Shown in pieces: positions 1-9,131 of a stretch of DNA of 64,000 nucleotides (position 1 is its first letter; each line of letters opens with the position of its first letter). The position numbers and the translations under genes are program-made. Source of the DNA: an uncultured Glaciecola sp. Its GTDB lineage: Bacteria; Pseudomonadota; Gammaproteobacteria; Enterobacterales; Alteromonadaceae. The stretch lies in contig CAJQOP010000025.1 in NCBI GenBank assembly GCA_905479945.1, positions 1 through 64,000 of the forward strand, given 5' to 3'. The notes under the pieces are model-generated. The model made no database searches. It was not told the DNA's origin and saw nothing but the letters and a program-made list of their open reading frames with translations.

Positions 1-2
1 CT

Positions 3-2231
3 CAATCAAAACAGGCAGAGACTGTTAATATAGTTTTACTAGACACTTTGTATTTCTATAGCTCTTTTAACGATGCTCACAAAGACGCGGTGTATAAAGC
101 TTGGGGCATAAAAATAGCCGATGGTATGAATTTACTTGAGATTATTCCCGAATCTGAAGAGCGCGACTTAGTACATAAAAATTTGGACCGAGCCCTAGCA
201 GGAGAAGTAATTTCACAGGTTAAGGAATACGGTGAATTTGAAAAGAAAGTATGGGAGAGTGTATATAGCCCTATGCGCTCCACTTCTGGAGAAGTTGTTG
301 GGATAAGTGTTTACTCAACGGACATATCAGAACGAATAAACCGAGAAAAAATATCCAAAGAAAGAGAACAACATCATATTTTTGATAATATGCTCGAGGG
401 TTTTGCTTTATGCGAAATTATTTGTGATGAGAATAATACTCCATACGATTATAGAATACTTCAAGTTAATAAAGCCTATGAAGCGCAAACTGGTATTAAC
501 GCCGGTGATATCGTTGGAAAAACAGTGCTTGATTTTTATCCTGATATTGAGAAATCTTGGATAGAAATATATGGTGATATTGCACTAACACAAAGACCAA
601 AGGTGTTTACTGATTTCAACCACAATACAAATAAATATTATGAAACATCAGCTTTCTCCCCCGAAATCGGCAAGTTTGCTTTGATTTTTAGAGACGTAAC
701 AGAAAGTAAGAAAGCAGAAGAACTGATCAGAAAACTCTCTCAAGCTATAGAACAAGCCGGTTACGCAATCATGATTACAGATAAAGAAGGTGTGATCGAA
801 TACGTTAACCAAGCTTTCACTAAATTGAGTGGCTATTCGTCTGAGGAGGCTATCGGGCAATCATCTGACCTCCTAAAGAGCGACGATCAGAGTGCTTCTT
901 TTTATGAAGATATGAGGATAACTTCAGCCAACAATAAAATTTGGCAAGGCAAGATCACTAATAAAGAGAAGGATGGTACCTTTTATCCAGTTATGTTGAG
1001 TCTGGCACCCATTGTAAATAATGATGGTGTAACCACTCATTTTGTTGGTTCTTATGCTGATCTTAGTGAATTGGAAGGAATGGAAGAGCAATTTCGTCAA
1101 TATCAAAAGATGGAAGCGATTGGAACATTAGTCGGCGGTATTGCACATGATTTCAATAATATGTTGGCAGGAATAACAGGCAATCTTTTTTTGGCGAAGG
1201 AAGCATTGGAAAACACGGAATATGTGGAAAACAAACTTGGTAATATTGAGAGTTTAGCATTTCGCGCTGCTGATTTGATCAAACAATTACTTACCTTTGC
1301 TCGAAAAGACCAGGTAAAAATGGAATATTTACCGCTGGTACCTTTTATTAAAAATACCTACAAATTTATTCACACATCGATACCAGAAAATATTAGTATG
1401 CATCTTAATATTAGCGATAATAACTTAGTTGTTAGGTGTGATATTACGCAGCTTCAGCAGGTGTTGATCAACTTAGTCAACAATGCACGTGATGCAGTTG
1501 AGAACGCGAAAGAACCTTCGATATTCATAGACGTCGAATCGTTTGATTGCGACGATGTCTTTATCGAGAAGCACCCCCTTTTCAAACGGGGAGAATATGC
1601 ACACATCAGCGTTACAGATAATGGTTGTGGTATACCAAAGCATCAACTTGAACACATATTTGAACCTTTCTTTACAACCAAAGAACTAGGCAAAGGGACG
1701 GGACTAGGGCTTGCGATGGTCTTCGGCGCAATCAGAACTCTCCATGCCCATATTTATGCAGAAAGTAGCGTAAATCATGGTTCTACATTTCACGTATATT
1801 TACCTTTATTTGGAGATAAAATAATTAGTAGTGATGCGCCAAATACTGAGGAACTCACGAAGGGACGCAGCCAATTAATTTTATTGGTTGACGATGAAGA
1901 TAGTATCCTTGAGATATCCATTGCGGTATTGAAAAGCTTGGGTTATCGGACATTGACAGCTTCAGACGGCTTAGAAGCGGTGAAAGTATTCATGGAAAAC
2001 AAGGATGATATCTCACTAATAATTATGGATGTTGTGATGCCGAAGCTTGGAGGAGTAGAGGCAGCAGCCCGCATTAGAGAAATAGATCCGAACGTTAAAA
2101 TTATTTTTAACACAGGATATGACAGGGGCCAATTGTTCTCAAATAAGGATTTACATAAACACACCGTTCTTGCAAAACCATATACTATTGAGGAACTTAG
2201 TAATTCAATAAGGGACCTGTTAGCGACATAG
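3..2231 (+). CDS. Hybrid sensor histidine kinase (PAS x3, HisKA, HATPase, receiver), 5'-truncated by window edge
   Basis: The reading frame is open to the left edge, so the TTG at 48 is probably internal and the true start lies outside the window. From the TTG numbering, PAS-like segments cover about residues 1-95, 110-225 and 230-345. The kinase H box is GGIAHDFNN (His near 367), with N box NLVNNARDAV, G1 box DNGCGIP and a GTGLGLAM box. A C-terminal receiver has VDDED, the phospho-acceptor in IIMDVVMP (Asp near 661) and AKPYT. No transmembrane segment is visible in this part. It probably autophosphorylates in response to PAS signals and passes phosphate to its own receiver. Signal and partner are unknown, and no separate regulator gene follows. 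Confidence 0.93.
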   Translation, partial: QSKQAETVNIVLLDTLYFYSSFNDAHKDAVYKAWGIKIADGMNLLEIIPESEERDLVHKNLDRALAGEVISQVKEYGEFEKKVWESVYSPMRSTSGEVVGISVYSTDISERINREKISKEREQHHIFDNMLEGFALCEIICDENNTPYDYRILQVNKAYEAQTGINAGDIVGKTVLDFYPDIEKSWIEIYGDIALTQRPKVFTDFNHNTNKYYETSAFSPEIGKFALIFRDVTESKKAEELIRKLSQAIEQAGYAIMITDKEGVIEYVNQAFTKLSGYSSEEAIGQSSDLLKSDDQSASFYEDMRITSANNKIWQGKITNKEKDGTFYPVMLSLAPIVNNDGVTTHFVGSYADLSELEGMEEQFRQYQKMEAIGTLVGGIAHDFNNMLAGITGNLFLAKEALENTEYVENKLGNIESLAFRAADLIKQLLTFARKDQVKMEYLPLVPFIKNTYKFIHTSIPENISMHLNISDNNLVVRCDITQLQQVLINLVNNARDAVENAKEPSIFIDVESFDCDDVFIEKHPLFKRGEYAHISVTDNGCGIPKHQLEHIFEPFFTTKELGKGTGLGLAMVFGAIRTLHAHIYAESSVNHGSTFHVYLPLFGDKIISSDAPNTEELTKGRSQLILLVDDEDSILEISIAVLKSLGYRTLTASDGLEAVKVFMENKDDISLIIMDVVMPKLGGVEAAARIREIDPNVKIIFNTGYDRGQLFSNKDLHKHTVLAKPYTIEELSNSIRDLLAT

Positions 2232-2354
2232 TGCTACATAGCGCGACAATATTCGTGGTTAGTTCAGTTGGCTGTTGTTAATAAGAATACTGGAAGAGTT
2301 ACCGATTTTGAAAGCCACGACCTTTCTAAACCCTCATTTAGTTTTACGCTGTAT

Positions 2355-3275
2355 TTACTCGGGACGCAATGAGGCTAGCTTCTTCTCTTTTTTCTCTTTG
2401 CGGTAGTGCTTGAATGTGTCAAAGGTAAACAATGCAAGAGCCGTCCACACAAAACAAAAAGTCACAAGTTGTCCTTTGCTCAGTGCTTCGTCATATACTG
2501 TTACGGCGAGAATGAACATTAAAGATGGACCAATATACTGAAAGAAACCTAGAGTCGAGTAGCGAATTCTTCGAGCTGCTGCTGTGAAGCACAACAAGGG
2601 CGCAGTTGAAACAACTCCAGCCATCAATAGCAACATATTGAGAGATGCAGGATTGCTAGCCATATCGGAAGTTTGGGTAGCAAAAAACACCCAATAAATG
2701 ATTGCTGCGGGCAAAATGAATGAGGTTTCGACAAACAAACCGGGCAGCGAATCAACCGGTACTGTTTTGCGCAATAAGCCATAAATACTGAAACTCACCG
2801 CTAGCGTTAGTGCAATCCAAGGCAAATAACCAAAATTAAAGATCATGATTGCCACACCCAAAATGGCTATACCAACCGCCACTTTCTGCGTCATACGTAG
2901 CGTTTCGCCTAAAAATAAGCGTCCTAAAAATACATTTAGTAATGGGTTAATGTAATAGCCTAAGCTCGCCTCAAGCATGAAATCGTTATTCACTGCCCAA
3001 ATAAATAAAAACCAATTGCATGCTAGCAAGGCGCTAGCCGCCATTAATGTAAGCAATACTCGCCTGTCAGCTAGAGCAGCTTTAACCTTTTTTACATGTC
3101 GCAAACTTACGATTAATACAACAAGCACCAACATCGACCAAACCACGCGATGCATTAAGATTTCGACAGGAGGAACGGCGGCTAGCGCCTTGAAATAAAT
3201 GGGTGCAATGCCCCACATAGTGTAGGCACATAAGGCAAAAATAACGCCTGATTTGACAGAACTTGTTTGCTTCAA
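2355..3275 (-). CDS. rarD: RarD-type EamA family transporter
   Basis: A 306-residue polytopic inner-membrane protein with about ten hydrophobic segments. The N-terminal pattern GVIFALCAYTMWGIAPIYFK and its length match RarD (about 296 residues in E. coli), an EamA/DMT-superfamily transporter annotated as chloramphenicol-sensitivity protein. The natural substrate of RarD is not firmly known. Translation begins at a TTG with an AGAG-type ribosome site 7 bases upstream; no ATG fits better. The C-terminus is a lysine-rich cytoplasmic tail. It is a single gene, with the toxin-antitoxin pair transcribed in the same direction just upstream. Confidence 0.88.
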   Translation of the reverse strand: MKQTSSVKSGVIFALCAYTMWGIAPIYFKALAAVPPVEILMHRVVWSMLVLVVLIVSLRHVKKVKAALADRRVLLTLMAASALLACNWFLFIWAVNNDFMLEASLGYYINPLLNVFLGRLFLGETLRMTQKVAVGIAILGVAIMIFNFGYLPWIALTLAVSFSIYGLLRKTVPVDSLPGLFVETSFILPAAIIYWVFFATQTSDMASNPASLNMLLLMAGVVSTAPLLCFTAAARRIRYSTLGFFQYIGPSLMFILAVTVYDEALSKGQLVTFCFVWTALALFTFDTFKHYRKEKKEKKLASLRPE

Positions 3276-3300
3276 TGCAGACTCTTTTAAGTAACGAAGC

Positions 3301-3714
3301 TTATGCTTCCCATGGATTGATAATATGTATTTTAATGTGCTTATAATCTGCCGGAGATCGCGTCACCAAAGTCATGTTGTTTGCCAGACAAGTCGCGGCA
3401 ATCATAGCGTCTCTCTCGTACTTCGGGTTAGCCACATGTAACGCGGCGCAATACTCTGCCATTTCAGCATCAAATGCAACAATTCTACCTTTAAATCCCT
3501 GCAAAACTTGTTTCTGAAACCAAGTGTTTAGTAGCTCACCTTGAGCTGCGTTAGTTTTGCGCTTTTGTAATATTGCCAACTTCAACTCCAACACACTTAT
3601 AGATGAGATATATAAATTGTAGACCTGTTGCTGATTAGCCCAGTCCACTAATTTTACGTCAAATTCGGTCGGGCTTCTCAAGGCAGACAAGACACTCGTG
3701 TCTAATAAAAACAT
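3301..3714 (-). CDS. PIN-domain toxin (VapC/FitB-like)
   Basis: A 137-residue PIN-fold protein, the usual length for VapC/FitB RNase toxins. Predicted metal-binding acidic residues are in place: FLLDTSVLS at the N-terminus, LELKLAIL in the middle, and RDAMIAA plus PADY near the C-terminus. The start ATG has a strong AGGGGA ribosome site. It sits 10 bases downstream of the antitoxin gene in the same direction, the standard antitoxin-toxin operon order. The expected activity is Mg-dependent cleavage of RNA, blocked by the partner; the RNA target cannot be read from sequence. Confidence 0.88.
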   Translation of the reverse strand: MFLLDTSVLSALRSPTEFDVKLVDWANQQQVYNLYISSISVLELKLAILQKRKTNAAQGELLNTWFQKQVLQGFKGRIVAFDAEMAEYCAALHVANPKYERDAMIAATCLANNMTLVTRSPADYKHIKIHIINPWEA

Positions 3715-3724
3715 AACCGTTCCC

Positions 3725-3970
3725 CTATATCGATTGAGTTACAGTGCTAAATTTTGGCACCACCAGCTCAATTCCGACAGTATTGGGTGCAGCCAACACA
3801 TCTGAAATCGTGCTATTTTTACCGGTTATTTCAAGATACTCATCAATGCTCATCATCATAAAAGACACCACTCCTCGCTCTGTAATTTTAACCGGGCCTT
3901 TTTTTGCTGCTCGCTTTACTGACGTGGGGTCTTGGTTGAATTGACGGCTGGTGAAAGTATCTGCGCTCAT
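3725..3970 (-). CDS. Phd/YefM-type antitoxin
   Basis: An 81-residue protein with the Phd/YefM pattern: a short basic N-terminal DNA-binding part (TSRQFNQDPTSVKRAAKKGP) followed by VKITERGVVSFMMMSIDEYLE and a C-terminal tail that would wrap the toxin. It precedes the PIN toxin by 10 bases. Such antitoxins usually repress their own operon. The upstream strip shared with recQ contains an AT-rich run with two TGTAGT-like half-sites on the minus strand (near 3998-4011), a possible operator but weak evidence alone. The ribosome site is weak. Confidence 0.87.
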   Translation of the reverse strand: MSADTFTSRQFNQDPTSVKRAAKKGPVKITERGVVSFMMMSIDEYLEITGKNSTISDVLAAPNTVGIELVVPKFSTVTQSI

Positions 3971-4121
3971 TTTTATTGCTCATTTTATATACATGTAACT
4001 ACATTACTACAATAAACTATCGAGTGCAAAAACAAGCGTAATGCCACTTGAGAAAAATAGTATGTCAGTACAGCATGAATTCAGAAGTAAAAACGCGTAA
4101 AATGCTGCGTAATGAATTTAA

Positions 4122-6026
4122 TTGAGATTTCTTTTGAGCCTAATAGCAGAAAAAACCGACGCTACCATCGCAAATGATGCCGTTACAGAAAGTGAACTAT
4201 TAAGTAACGATGCGCAGGGAACTGCTAACGATACATACCAACTTTGTGCGAAAATTTTAAAAGACACATTTGGTTATTCAGAGTTTAGAGCTGGGCAAAT
4301 GGAAGTTATTGCACAGGTGATGAAGGGGCAAGACGCTCTGATCCTATTACCTACCGGTGGTGGAAAATCACTTTGCTATCAGGTTCCTGCTCTGGCACTT
4401 GAAGGTATTACTATTGTGGTATCGCCGCTTATTTCTTTGATGCAAGACCAAGTTCAACAACTCACCGCACAGGGCGTTAAAGCAGCCTATTTAAACTCTT
4501 CTCAAGACGCTGAAGAAGCTCAACAAATTAGCGCACAACTTTACCGAGGTGAACTCGACCTGCTTTACGTTGCACCAGAACGCTTGCTGCAATCGTACTT
4601 TCTCAACTCGCTGCAACAAGTAAAGATAAGCTTAATTGCGGTAGACGAGGCACATTGTGTATCTCACTGGGGCCACGATTTCAGGCAGGACTATCGACAG
4701 CTTGGTCGCCTAAAATCGCATTTCCACAATGTTCCCTTTATTGCATTAACCGCAACAGCCGACCACGCTACACAGGTCGATATCCAACATCAATTGCAGT
4801 TAGACAACCCTTTCGTATTTAAGGGCGGCTTTGACCGGCCAAACATTCGTTATAACTTGCTCGCCAAATATAAAGGCTTTGATCAGGTTGTCACGTTTGT
4901 AAAACAGCAAGATGGCGCGGCAGGTATTGTTTATTGCAATAGTAGAGCAAAAGTTGACGATCTAACGCAGCGTTTGCAAAGCGCAGGCATAAAATCTGAC
5001 GCCTACCATGCAGGCCGCGATACTGCCACTCGCGAATTTGTACAAACCCAATTTTTAAAAGACGACTTGCAAGTAGTGGTCGCTACCGTTGCGTTTGGCA
5101 TGGGTATTAATAAATCAAACGTACGCTTTGTGGTCCATCATGATGTACCCCGAAGTGTTGAATCTTATTATCAAGAGACTGGCCGAGCTGGACGAGACGG
5201 CATGCCCGCAGAAGCACTTTTGCTATTTGACGAACGCGATGCAGCTAGAATTAAGCAGTGGATTTCAACTGGCACCGCCGCCGACAGATACGATATTGAA
5301 ATGCACAAATTCGAAGCAATGGAATCATTTGCCGAAGCCCAGACCTGTCGGCGTCAAGTGCTATTGAACTACTTCTCTGACTACCGGCAAGAGCAATGTG
5401 GTAACTGTGACATTTGCCTTGATCCACCAAAAATGTTTGATGGTACAACTCAAGCCCAACAGGTTCTTTCCTGCGTTTTCCGGCTAAAAATAGACACCTC
5501 TGTGCAATACGTTATCGATGTTCTGAGAGGAAAAAGTATTCGTAAAATCCTCGACAATCAGCACAATGAATTAAGCACCTATGGTATTGGCAAAGAGCAA
5601 TCGGATACCTATTGGCACAACATTATTCAGCAACTTATTCATCAAGGCCTATTACGCATAGACATGACGATGTCTGGTATCTTAAGAATAAATGAATCGG
5701 CTCGCACCATTCTAAAAGCTGAACGCTTAGTGCAACTTGCCGTGCCAAAATTGAGCGTAGACACAACTAAACGTAATAAGACTGAGCCAGTCAATATCGA
5801 TCGACAGTTGTTCGCAAAGTTAAAGCATTTGAGAAAACAAATTGCGGAAGAAGAAAATGTACCCGCTTTTGTTATATTTAGTGATGCAACTCTTGCTGAT
5901 ATGACTGAAAAATTACCAGCAAGTAAGAGCGATTTTATTGGGGTTAACGGCGTTGGTCAAACCAAGCTAGAGCGATATGGTCAAGCCTTCATATCATTGA
6001 TCGAAGATTATGTCGCGACACGCTAG
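4122..6026 (+). CDS. recQ: ATP-dependent DNA helicase RecQ
   Basis: A full RecQ helicase for DNA repair and recombination. Walker A is [13 protein letters not shown] (about residues 76-88), the DEAH box is [15 protein letters not shown], and motif VI is [10 protein letters not shown]. The RQC zinc cysteines are [10 protein letters not shown] and CGNCDIC, and a C-terminal HRDC domain covers about residues 550-625. At 634 residues it has about 27 more N-terminal residues than E. coli RecQ. No ATG or GTG exists before the helicase core. The start must be a rare codon: TTG at 4122, or TTG at 4134 with a GAGA-like site upstream. It is divergent from the toxin-antitoxin pair. Confidence 0.95.
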   Translation: MRFLLSLIAEKTDATIANDAVTESELLSNDAQGTANDTYQLCAKILKDTFGYSEFRAGQMEVIAQVMKGQDALILLPTGGGKSLCYQVPALALEGITIVVSPLISLMQDQVQQLTAQGVKAAYLNSSQDAEEAQQISAQLYRGELDLLYVAPERLLQSYFLNSLQQVKISLIAVDEAHCVSHWGHDFRQDYRQLGRLKSHFHNVPFIALTATADHATQVDIQHQLQLDNPFVFKGGFDRPNIRYNLLAKYKGFDQVVTFVKQQDGAAGIVYCNSRAKVDDLTQRLQSAGIKSDAYHAGRDTATREFVQTQFLKDDLQVVVATVAFGMGINKSNVRFVVHHDVPRSVESYYQETGRAGRDGMPAEALLLFDERDAARIKQWISTGTAADRYDIEMHKFEAMESFAEAQTCRRQVLLNYFSDYRQEQCGNCDICLDPPKMFDGTTQAQQVLSCVFRLKIDTSVQYVIDVLRGKSIRKILDNQHNELSTYGIGKEQSDTYWHNIIQQLIHQGLLRIDMTMSGILRINESARTILKAERLVQLAVPKLSVDTTKRNKTEPVNIDRQLFAKLKHLRKQIAEEENVPAFVIFSDATLADMTEKLPASKSDFIGVNGVGQTKLERYGQAFISLIEDYVATR

Positions 6027-6138
6027 GCGCGTTTATGAACTGTGCACATGTTAGCGGCGTGCTTGTAAAAAATGCATTTTAAAGAGCTAGCGTTAATATT
6101 AACGACGGCATGTTCTATGGCCTGTTCAACTGTGTATA

Positions 6139-6173
6139 AGAAGCGTCCATATGTATGCTAACTGGACACTTCT
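6139..6173 (-). terminator. Hairpin after the glutathione S-transferase gene
   Basis: Eleven-base arms AGAAGCGTCCA and TGGACACTTCT flank a 13-base loop directly after the GST stop codon on the minus strand. The single mismatch becomes a G-U wobble in minus-strand RNA. The T-run after it is poor, so it is a weak terminator call. A perfect 14-base palindrome CGTTAATATTAACG lies at 6091-6104 between it and recQ. Confidence 0.4.
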
Positions 6174-6182
6174 GCACAGAGA

Positions 6183-6851
6183 TTAACTTGAAGCTTCGGC
6201 GTCTTGCATCATAGTCATAGCAGTTCTGTGGCTGTCTAAATTTCTTAACCGTTGAACATAAGCGGTCATATTCTTAAATGGTTTAAGTTTGCCTGCGTCA
6301 AATAGAGCTTCAAGTCCAAAACTCATTTGCACATCAGCTAGGGTTGGAGTATCGCCTACAAACCAGTCAGAGTTGGCCAACTTAGATTCAACAAACAATA
6401 AGTTTCCGTGAATATTTTTGCCATAGTAAGCATCCATTATTCCGTCAATAATCTTGTCTGCAATAAAACGAATAAAAAATGGGCTGACTTTTTCTCTGGC
6501 CTTTTCCAAAATCATATTAGCCACAAGCGAAGGCATGAAACTCCCCTCTGAATAATGCGACCAAAATTGTACATCGTTAAAACTGTCGGCATTTGCATCA
6601 GGCAACATGCCCGATTCAGGGAATTGTCGGGCAATGTAATCACATATTGCTCCTGACTCGGCCAATACCTTGCCATTGTGAGTCATTACTGGGGCACGCC
6701 CTAATGCGTGAATCTTCTTCAGTTCAGGGGGTGCTAAGTTTGTCTTAGCATCGCGCTTGTAGACTATAACTTCATATTCTGCGCCAACGGCTTCTAACAT
6801 CCATACGATGCGCTGTGAACGTGATTTATTCAAGTGATGTAATTGAAACAT
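6183..6851 (-). CDS. Glutathione S-transferase family protein
   Basis: The N-terminal thioredoxin-fold part starts MFQLHHLNKSRSQRIVWMLE, with the GST beta-strand pattern APVMTHNGKVLAESGAICDYI. A helical C-terminal domain contains the typical TLADVQMSF segment. The track starts 11 residues earlier, but ATG 6851 follows AAGGAAAG at good spacing and gives the usual N-terminus, making 222 residues. It is presumed cytosolic, conjugating or reducing electrophiles with glutathione; the substrate is unknown. It is convergent with recQ. A second, different GST lies at 42944. Confidence 0.88.
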   Translation of the reverse strand: MFQLHHLNKSRSQRIVWMLEAVGAEYEVIVYKRDAKTNLAPPELKKIHALGRAPVMTHNGKVLAESGAICDYIARQFPESGMLPDANADSFNDVQFWSHYSEGSFMPSLVANMILEKAREKVSPFFIRFIADKIIDGIMDAYYGKNIHGNLLFVESKLANSDWFVGDTPTLADVQMSFGLEALFDAGKLKPFKNMTAYVQRLRNLDSHRTAMTMMQDAEASS

Positions 6852-7010
6852 TATCTTTCCTTCAGCGACTATTCGCTGTTCCATAAACGATGGTAGATGA
6901 GCGATGCTAATTGATGTAAAAAAAATGATACATCGAACTGGCGCATTTAAGTCATCCTCTCTTAGCTATAGTAGATACTCAATGCCAAGCCTTTTAGATT
7001 AATATTACTT

Positions 7011-7388
7011 TTATTCTGGCTTCGGGTCGAGTTGTGCGTAGTAGGCTGACAAATCCGCAATATCTTGATCACTAAGCTTTTGTGCATGCGAGGTCATAGC
7101 GATATTTACTCGTTCACCAGAGCGAAATGCTTTTAGCTGTATCACTAAATATTGTTCTTTTTGGCCCGCTAAATTTGGGTATACGGGCACGTTTGAAATA
7201 CCATTAACGCCATGACACATGCCGCATACACCAGATAAGCCCTCACCTCTTTTAACATCGCCTTGTAAAATCATTTGGCCACAAGCCGATAAACTTAACA
7301 TCGAAAAAACTGCGAAGGTCATTATGCGAAGACTAAACCCCATTTTCTTCGTGTGTTTTGTTCTAATGGCAGCATTTATTTTTTTCAT
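7011..7388 (-). CDS. Small c-type cytochrome, probable lipoprotein
   Basis: A 125-residue exported single-heme protein. The start ATG has a strong AAGGAG site. A basic N-terminus and hydrophobic stretch end in a lipobox-like LSAC, so it may be lipid-anchored. The heme motif is CGMCH, followed by PNLAGQ and a distal Met candidate in IAMTSHA, as in class I cytochrome c553/c4-type domains. Probable role is periplasmic electron transfer. No oxidase gene is adjacent to name a partner. Confidence 0.87.
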   Translation of the reverse strand: MKKINAAIRTKHTKKMGFSLRIMTFAVFSMLSLSACGQMILQGDVKRGEGLSGVCGMCHGVNGISNVPVYPNLAGQKEQYLVIQLKAFRSGERVNIAMTSHAQKLSDQDIADLSAYYAQLDPKPE

Positions 7389-7450
7389 TATTAGCTCCTT
7401 TGTAAAAAACTAGCGTATATTTATAGCTATACTAATTCAAAAGAAACTGC

Positions 7451-8935
7451 ATGCAACTCTTTCATCACTATGCCACTGAACTCGCTGACCTTTGCAGTAA
7501 AGTCAGTCCTTTTCCTGTCTCACAAGCAAAAGTAATTATGGTCAACAAACAGTTGGCTGCAGAACTAGGAATCGAAGCAGAAGAGTTACAAAGCGATGCC
7601 TTGTTGTCATCACTATTTGGTAATGAAGGTGCTTTGCAAGCTAATAGTGTTGCTCAAAAGTACGGTGGCCATCAATTTGGGCAGTGGAATCCTCATCTAG
7701 GCGACGGCCGTGGTCTGTTATTAGGTGAAGTAAAATCAACTCAGGGACAGTTTTGGGACTTACATTTAAAGGGCGCTGGCCCTACGCCTTATAGTCGGCA
7801 TGCCGATGGACGCGCAGTTCTTCGCTCGACAATTAGAGAATACCTAGCGGGTGAAGCTTTACATGCTTTAAATATTCCAAGCAGTCGCTCATTATGCTTA
7901 CTTTCCAGCAAGGAACCTATTCAACGTGAGCAAAGAGAGCAAGCTGCGATGATGGTGAGAACATGCCAAAGCCATCTGCGGTTCGGACATTTTGAATATT
8001 ATCATCACAGCAATCAAGCGCAGCACCTTGATACCTTATTTAATTTCGCCTTCAAGCATCACTTTCCAGCATCTTTAGGTGCTGAGTCTCCTCACAAAGC
8101 CATGTTATATGAAATTGTTACCACTACAGCATTGATGATTGCAAAATGGCAAGCATACGGGTTTAACCATGGGGTAATGAATACCGACAATATGTCAATT
8201 CACGGTATTACATTTGATTTTGGACCTTATGCTTTTCTTGATGATTTCATTCCCGATTATATATGCAACCGCTCTGATCATTCGGGCCGGTATGCCTTTG
8301 ATCAGCAGCCAAGCATTGGCTTATGGAATTTAAATGCCTTAGCCCATGCGTTTACGCCTTACTTGCATATCGATGAAATTAAGTCTGCCCTAGGAACATA
8401 CGAAGATACCCTAGTTAGTGAATATCAAACACTAATGAAAACACGCCTGGGCTTGTATGAGCATGATATTGCCGACCTAGAATTAGCGAAAGAAGTAGAC
8501 ACTTTAATAGCCGAATGGATGAATATTTTGAAGGATGAAAAAGCGGATTATCACTTTTCATTTCGAATAATAAGTGAACACCTACTCTCTATTGAAGACC
8601 TTAAATTAAATAACATAGCAGATAATTTTGTACAAGCTGAAAGAGTAAGGCAGTGGTGTGTTAATTATCATGAAATTCAACAAAGCTTGATGCCACTGTC
8701 TAAACAGAGTTGGTCAGGCATTCAAGAGTTAATGTTGAGCGTTAATCCAAAGTACGTGTTGCGCAACCATCTTGCTCAAGAAGCTATCGAAGCCGCCGAA
8801 AATGGTGATTTCTCGGTGTTTGAAGCCTTACTTAAAGCGCTTTCATCACCGTTTTCCGAGCATCCAGATTGTAGTAGCTTTGCAAAACCACCGGCAGATA
8901 ATGACAAAGGAATTTCCTTATCTTGCAGCAGTTAA
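7451..8935 (+). CDS. selO: Protein adenylyltransferase SelO (YdiU family)
   Basis: A 494-residue member of the SelO/YdiU pseudokinase-fold family, which transfers AMP from ATP to hydroxyl side chains of proteins. The recognisable core includes YGGHQFGQWNPHLGDGRG, LKGAGPTPYSR and MNTDNMSIHGITFDFGPYAF. The C-terminus ends LSCSS, the bacterial counterpart of the selenocysteine-containing tail of eukaryotic SelO, with Cys in place of Sec. Family length is about 480. SelO enzymes are linked to redox stress. It stands alone, divergent from the cytochrome gene. Confidence 0.94.
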   Translation: MQLFHHYATELADLCSKVSPFPVSQAKVIMVNKQLAAELGIEAEELQSDALLSSLFGNEGALQANSVAQKYGGHQFGQWNPHLGDGRGLLLGEVKSTQGQFWDLHLKGAGPTPYSRHADGRAVLRSTIREYLAGEALHALNIPSSRSLCLLSSKEPIQREQREQAAMMVRTCQSHLRFGHFEYYHHSNQAQHLDTLFNFAFKHHFPASLGAESPHKAMLYEIVTTTALMIAKWQAYGFNHGVMNTDNMSIHGITFDFGPYAFLDDFIPDYICNRSDHSGRYAFDQQPSIGLWNLNALAHAFTPYLHIDEIKSALGTYEDTLVSEYQTLMKTRLGLYEHDIADLELAKEVDTLIAEWMNILKDEKADYHFSFRIISEHLLSIEDLKLNNIADNFVQAERVRQWCVNYHEIQQSLMPLSKQSWSGIQELMLSVNPKYVLRNHLAQEAIEAAENGDFSVFEALLKALSSPFSEHPDCSSFAKPPADNDKGISLSCSS

Positions 8936-9131
8936 GCTACTCGCCTTCGATAAAACGTGGATAATAAACAGGGTGATAATGCCTTTTGGTAATAAATTCA
9001 ATAATTTGAATATTCAAGTCATGAATTATTTTCCTTCACACTAGCATCGTTTTATGTCTACACTAAGCCTTGTTGAAAGACTAAGCTGTGATTTATACTT
9101 TAATCTACACAGCTGAAAACCGCGACTCAAG

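Noticed and set aside
48-2231. TTG at 48 as the true start of the kinase
   Set aside because: The frame is open to the first bases of the window with protein-like sequence (QSKQAETVNIVLLDT), so the gene begins outside.
8772-9044. 90-codon ORF at the end of selO
   Set aside because: It starts inside selO in another frame and has no family features or ribosome site.
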